This document shows, in pieces, positions 63,880 through 64,000 of a stretch of 64,000 bases of DNA. A program made the position numbers and the translations under genes. The notes below the pieces were generated by a model. It saw only the letters and a program-made list of their open reading frames with translations, was not told where the DNA came from and searched no databases. Numbering within the stretch: position 1 is the stretch's first letter; the number at the start of each line of letters is the position of its first letter. Origin of the DNA: Paenibacillus sp. XY044 (GTDB lineage: Bacteria; Bacillota; Bacilli; Paenibacillales; Paenibacillaceae); NCBI RefSeq assembly GCF_002257645.1, contig NZ_NQMO01000001.1, positions 248,001 through 312,000 of the forward strand, read 5' to 3'.

Positions 63880-63911
63880 ATTCCATAACAGAATAGGGGT
63901 ATTGAACCGAG

Positions 63912-64000
63912 ATGGAGAAGGGTCATATCAATAAATACGGCATGATGTCTTATGATACGAAGGATCTTGTGATCCGCGACGATATTATGTCGAAGGCCAA
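63912..64000 (+). CDS. RicA/YmcA-like protein, N-terminal part (partial)
   Basis: The window ends within this gene; about 29 residues are seen, with YDTKDLVIRDDIMSKA in the middle. In B. subtilis ymcA (ricA), of the YlbF/YmcA family, follows ymcB (miaB). It works with YlbF and YaaT in RNA maturation and competence/biofilm control. The short read limits certainty. ATG 63912 is 30 bases after the miaB stop; ATG 63942 is also in frame. Confidence 0.65.
   Translation, partial: MEKGHINKYGMMSYDTKDLVIRDDIMSKA

Overview
The window is a gene-dense stretch of chromosome from a spore-forming, flagellated member of the Firmicutes, most probably Paenibacillus. Every recognisable gene lies on the + strand. 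The order closely follows the Bacillus subtilis block that runs from the end of the fla/che operon to miaB (ymcB)-ymcA. Features that point to Paenibacillus rather than Bacillus are: a eukaryote-like (editing-domain-free) prolyl-tRNA synthetase before polC, a short EF-Ts, nrnA between rbfA and truB, a dUTPase after mlpA, recX directly after recA, frequent TTG starts, and intergenic repeats that I recall (but cannot verify here) from that genus. I see no rRNA, tRNA, CRISPR array, insertion sequence or prophage.

Layout. 1-6311: end of the flagellar/chemotaxis operon (cheA 3' end, cheW, cheC, cheD, a small membrane protein, sigD, a DUF342/FapA-type protein, then three small accessory genes with a repeat-like intergenic element in front). 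6364-15310: translation, lipid and isoprenoid genes (rpsB, tsf, pyrH, frr, uppS, cdsA, dxr, rseP, proS). 15508-19824: polC. 19888-28183: the rimP-nusA-rnpM-ylxQ-infB-rbfA-nrnA-truB-ribF operon. 28203-30859: rpsO and pnp. 30860-31325: an intergenic region with a 105-bp direct repeat. 31326-34159: a polysaccharide deacetylase, mlpA and dut. 34370-38542: spoVFA-spoVFB, then dapG-dapA after a long folded leader. 38730-44521: RNase J, tepA, a YlzJ-like gene and spoIIIE. 44665-45563: sleB. 45659-51792: ymfF-ymfH-ymfI (EF-P modification), ymfJ, ymfK, rodZ and a 56-codon membrane protein. 51966-57046: yajQ, pgsA, cinA, recA, recX. 57080-64000: rny, ymdB, spoVS, a dipeptidase, a PduL-type acyltransferase, miaB and the start of a ricA/ymcA-like gene.

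How the genes work together. Most of the window is housekeeping: translation (S2, EF-Ts, RRF, IF-2, S15, RimP, RbfA, TruB, MiaB, ProRS, EF-P modification), RNA turnover (PNPase, RNase J, RNase Y, NrnA, RnpM), DNA replication and repair (PolC, RecA, RecX, SpoIIIE, dUTPase), and membrane synthesis (CdsA, PgsA, UppS, Dxr, RseP). Sporulation genes are set among these. Three carry sequences close to the expected sporulation promoters: SigK before spoVFA, SigG before sleB and SigH before spoVS. recA has a LexA-type SOS box.

No spectacular new system (defence island, biosynthetic cluster, mobile element) is visible. The most unusual items are non-coding: a folded leader before dapG, a promoter-plus-terminator unit between cinA and recA that could make a tiny RNA, the 105-bp duplicated element after pnp, a hairpin-bounded repeat after the DUF342 gene, a ~95-nt hairpin after spoVS, and a probable ATT start codon for ymdB.
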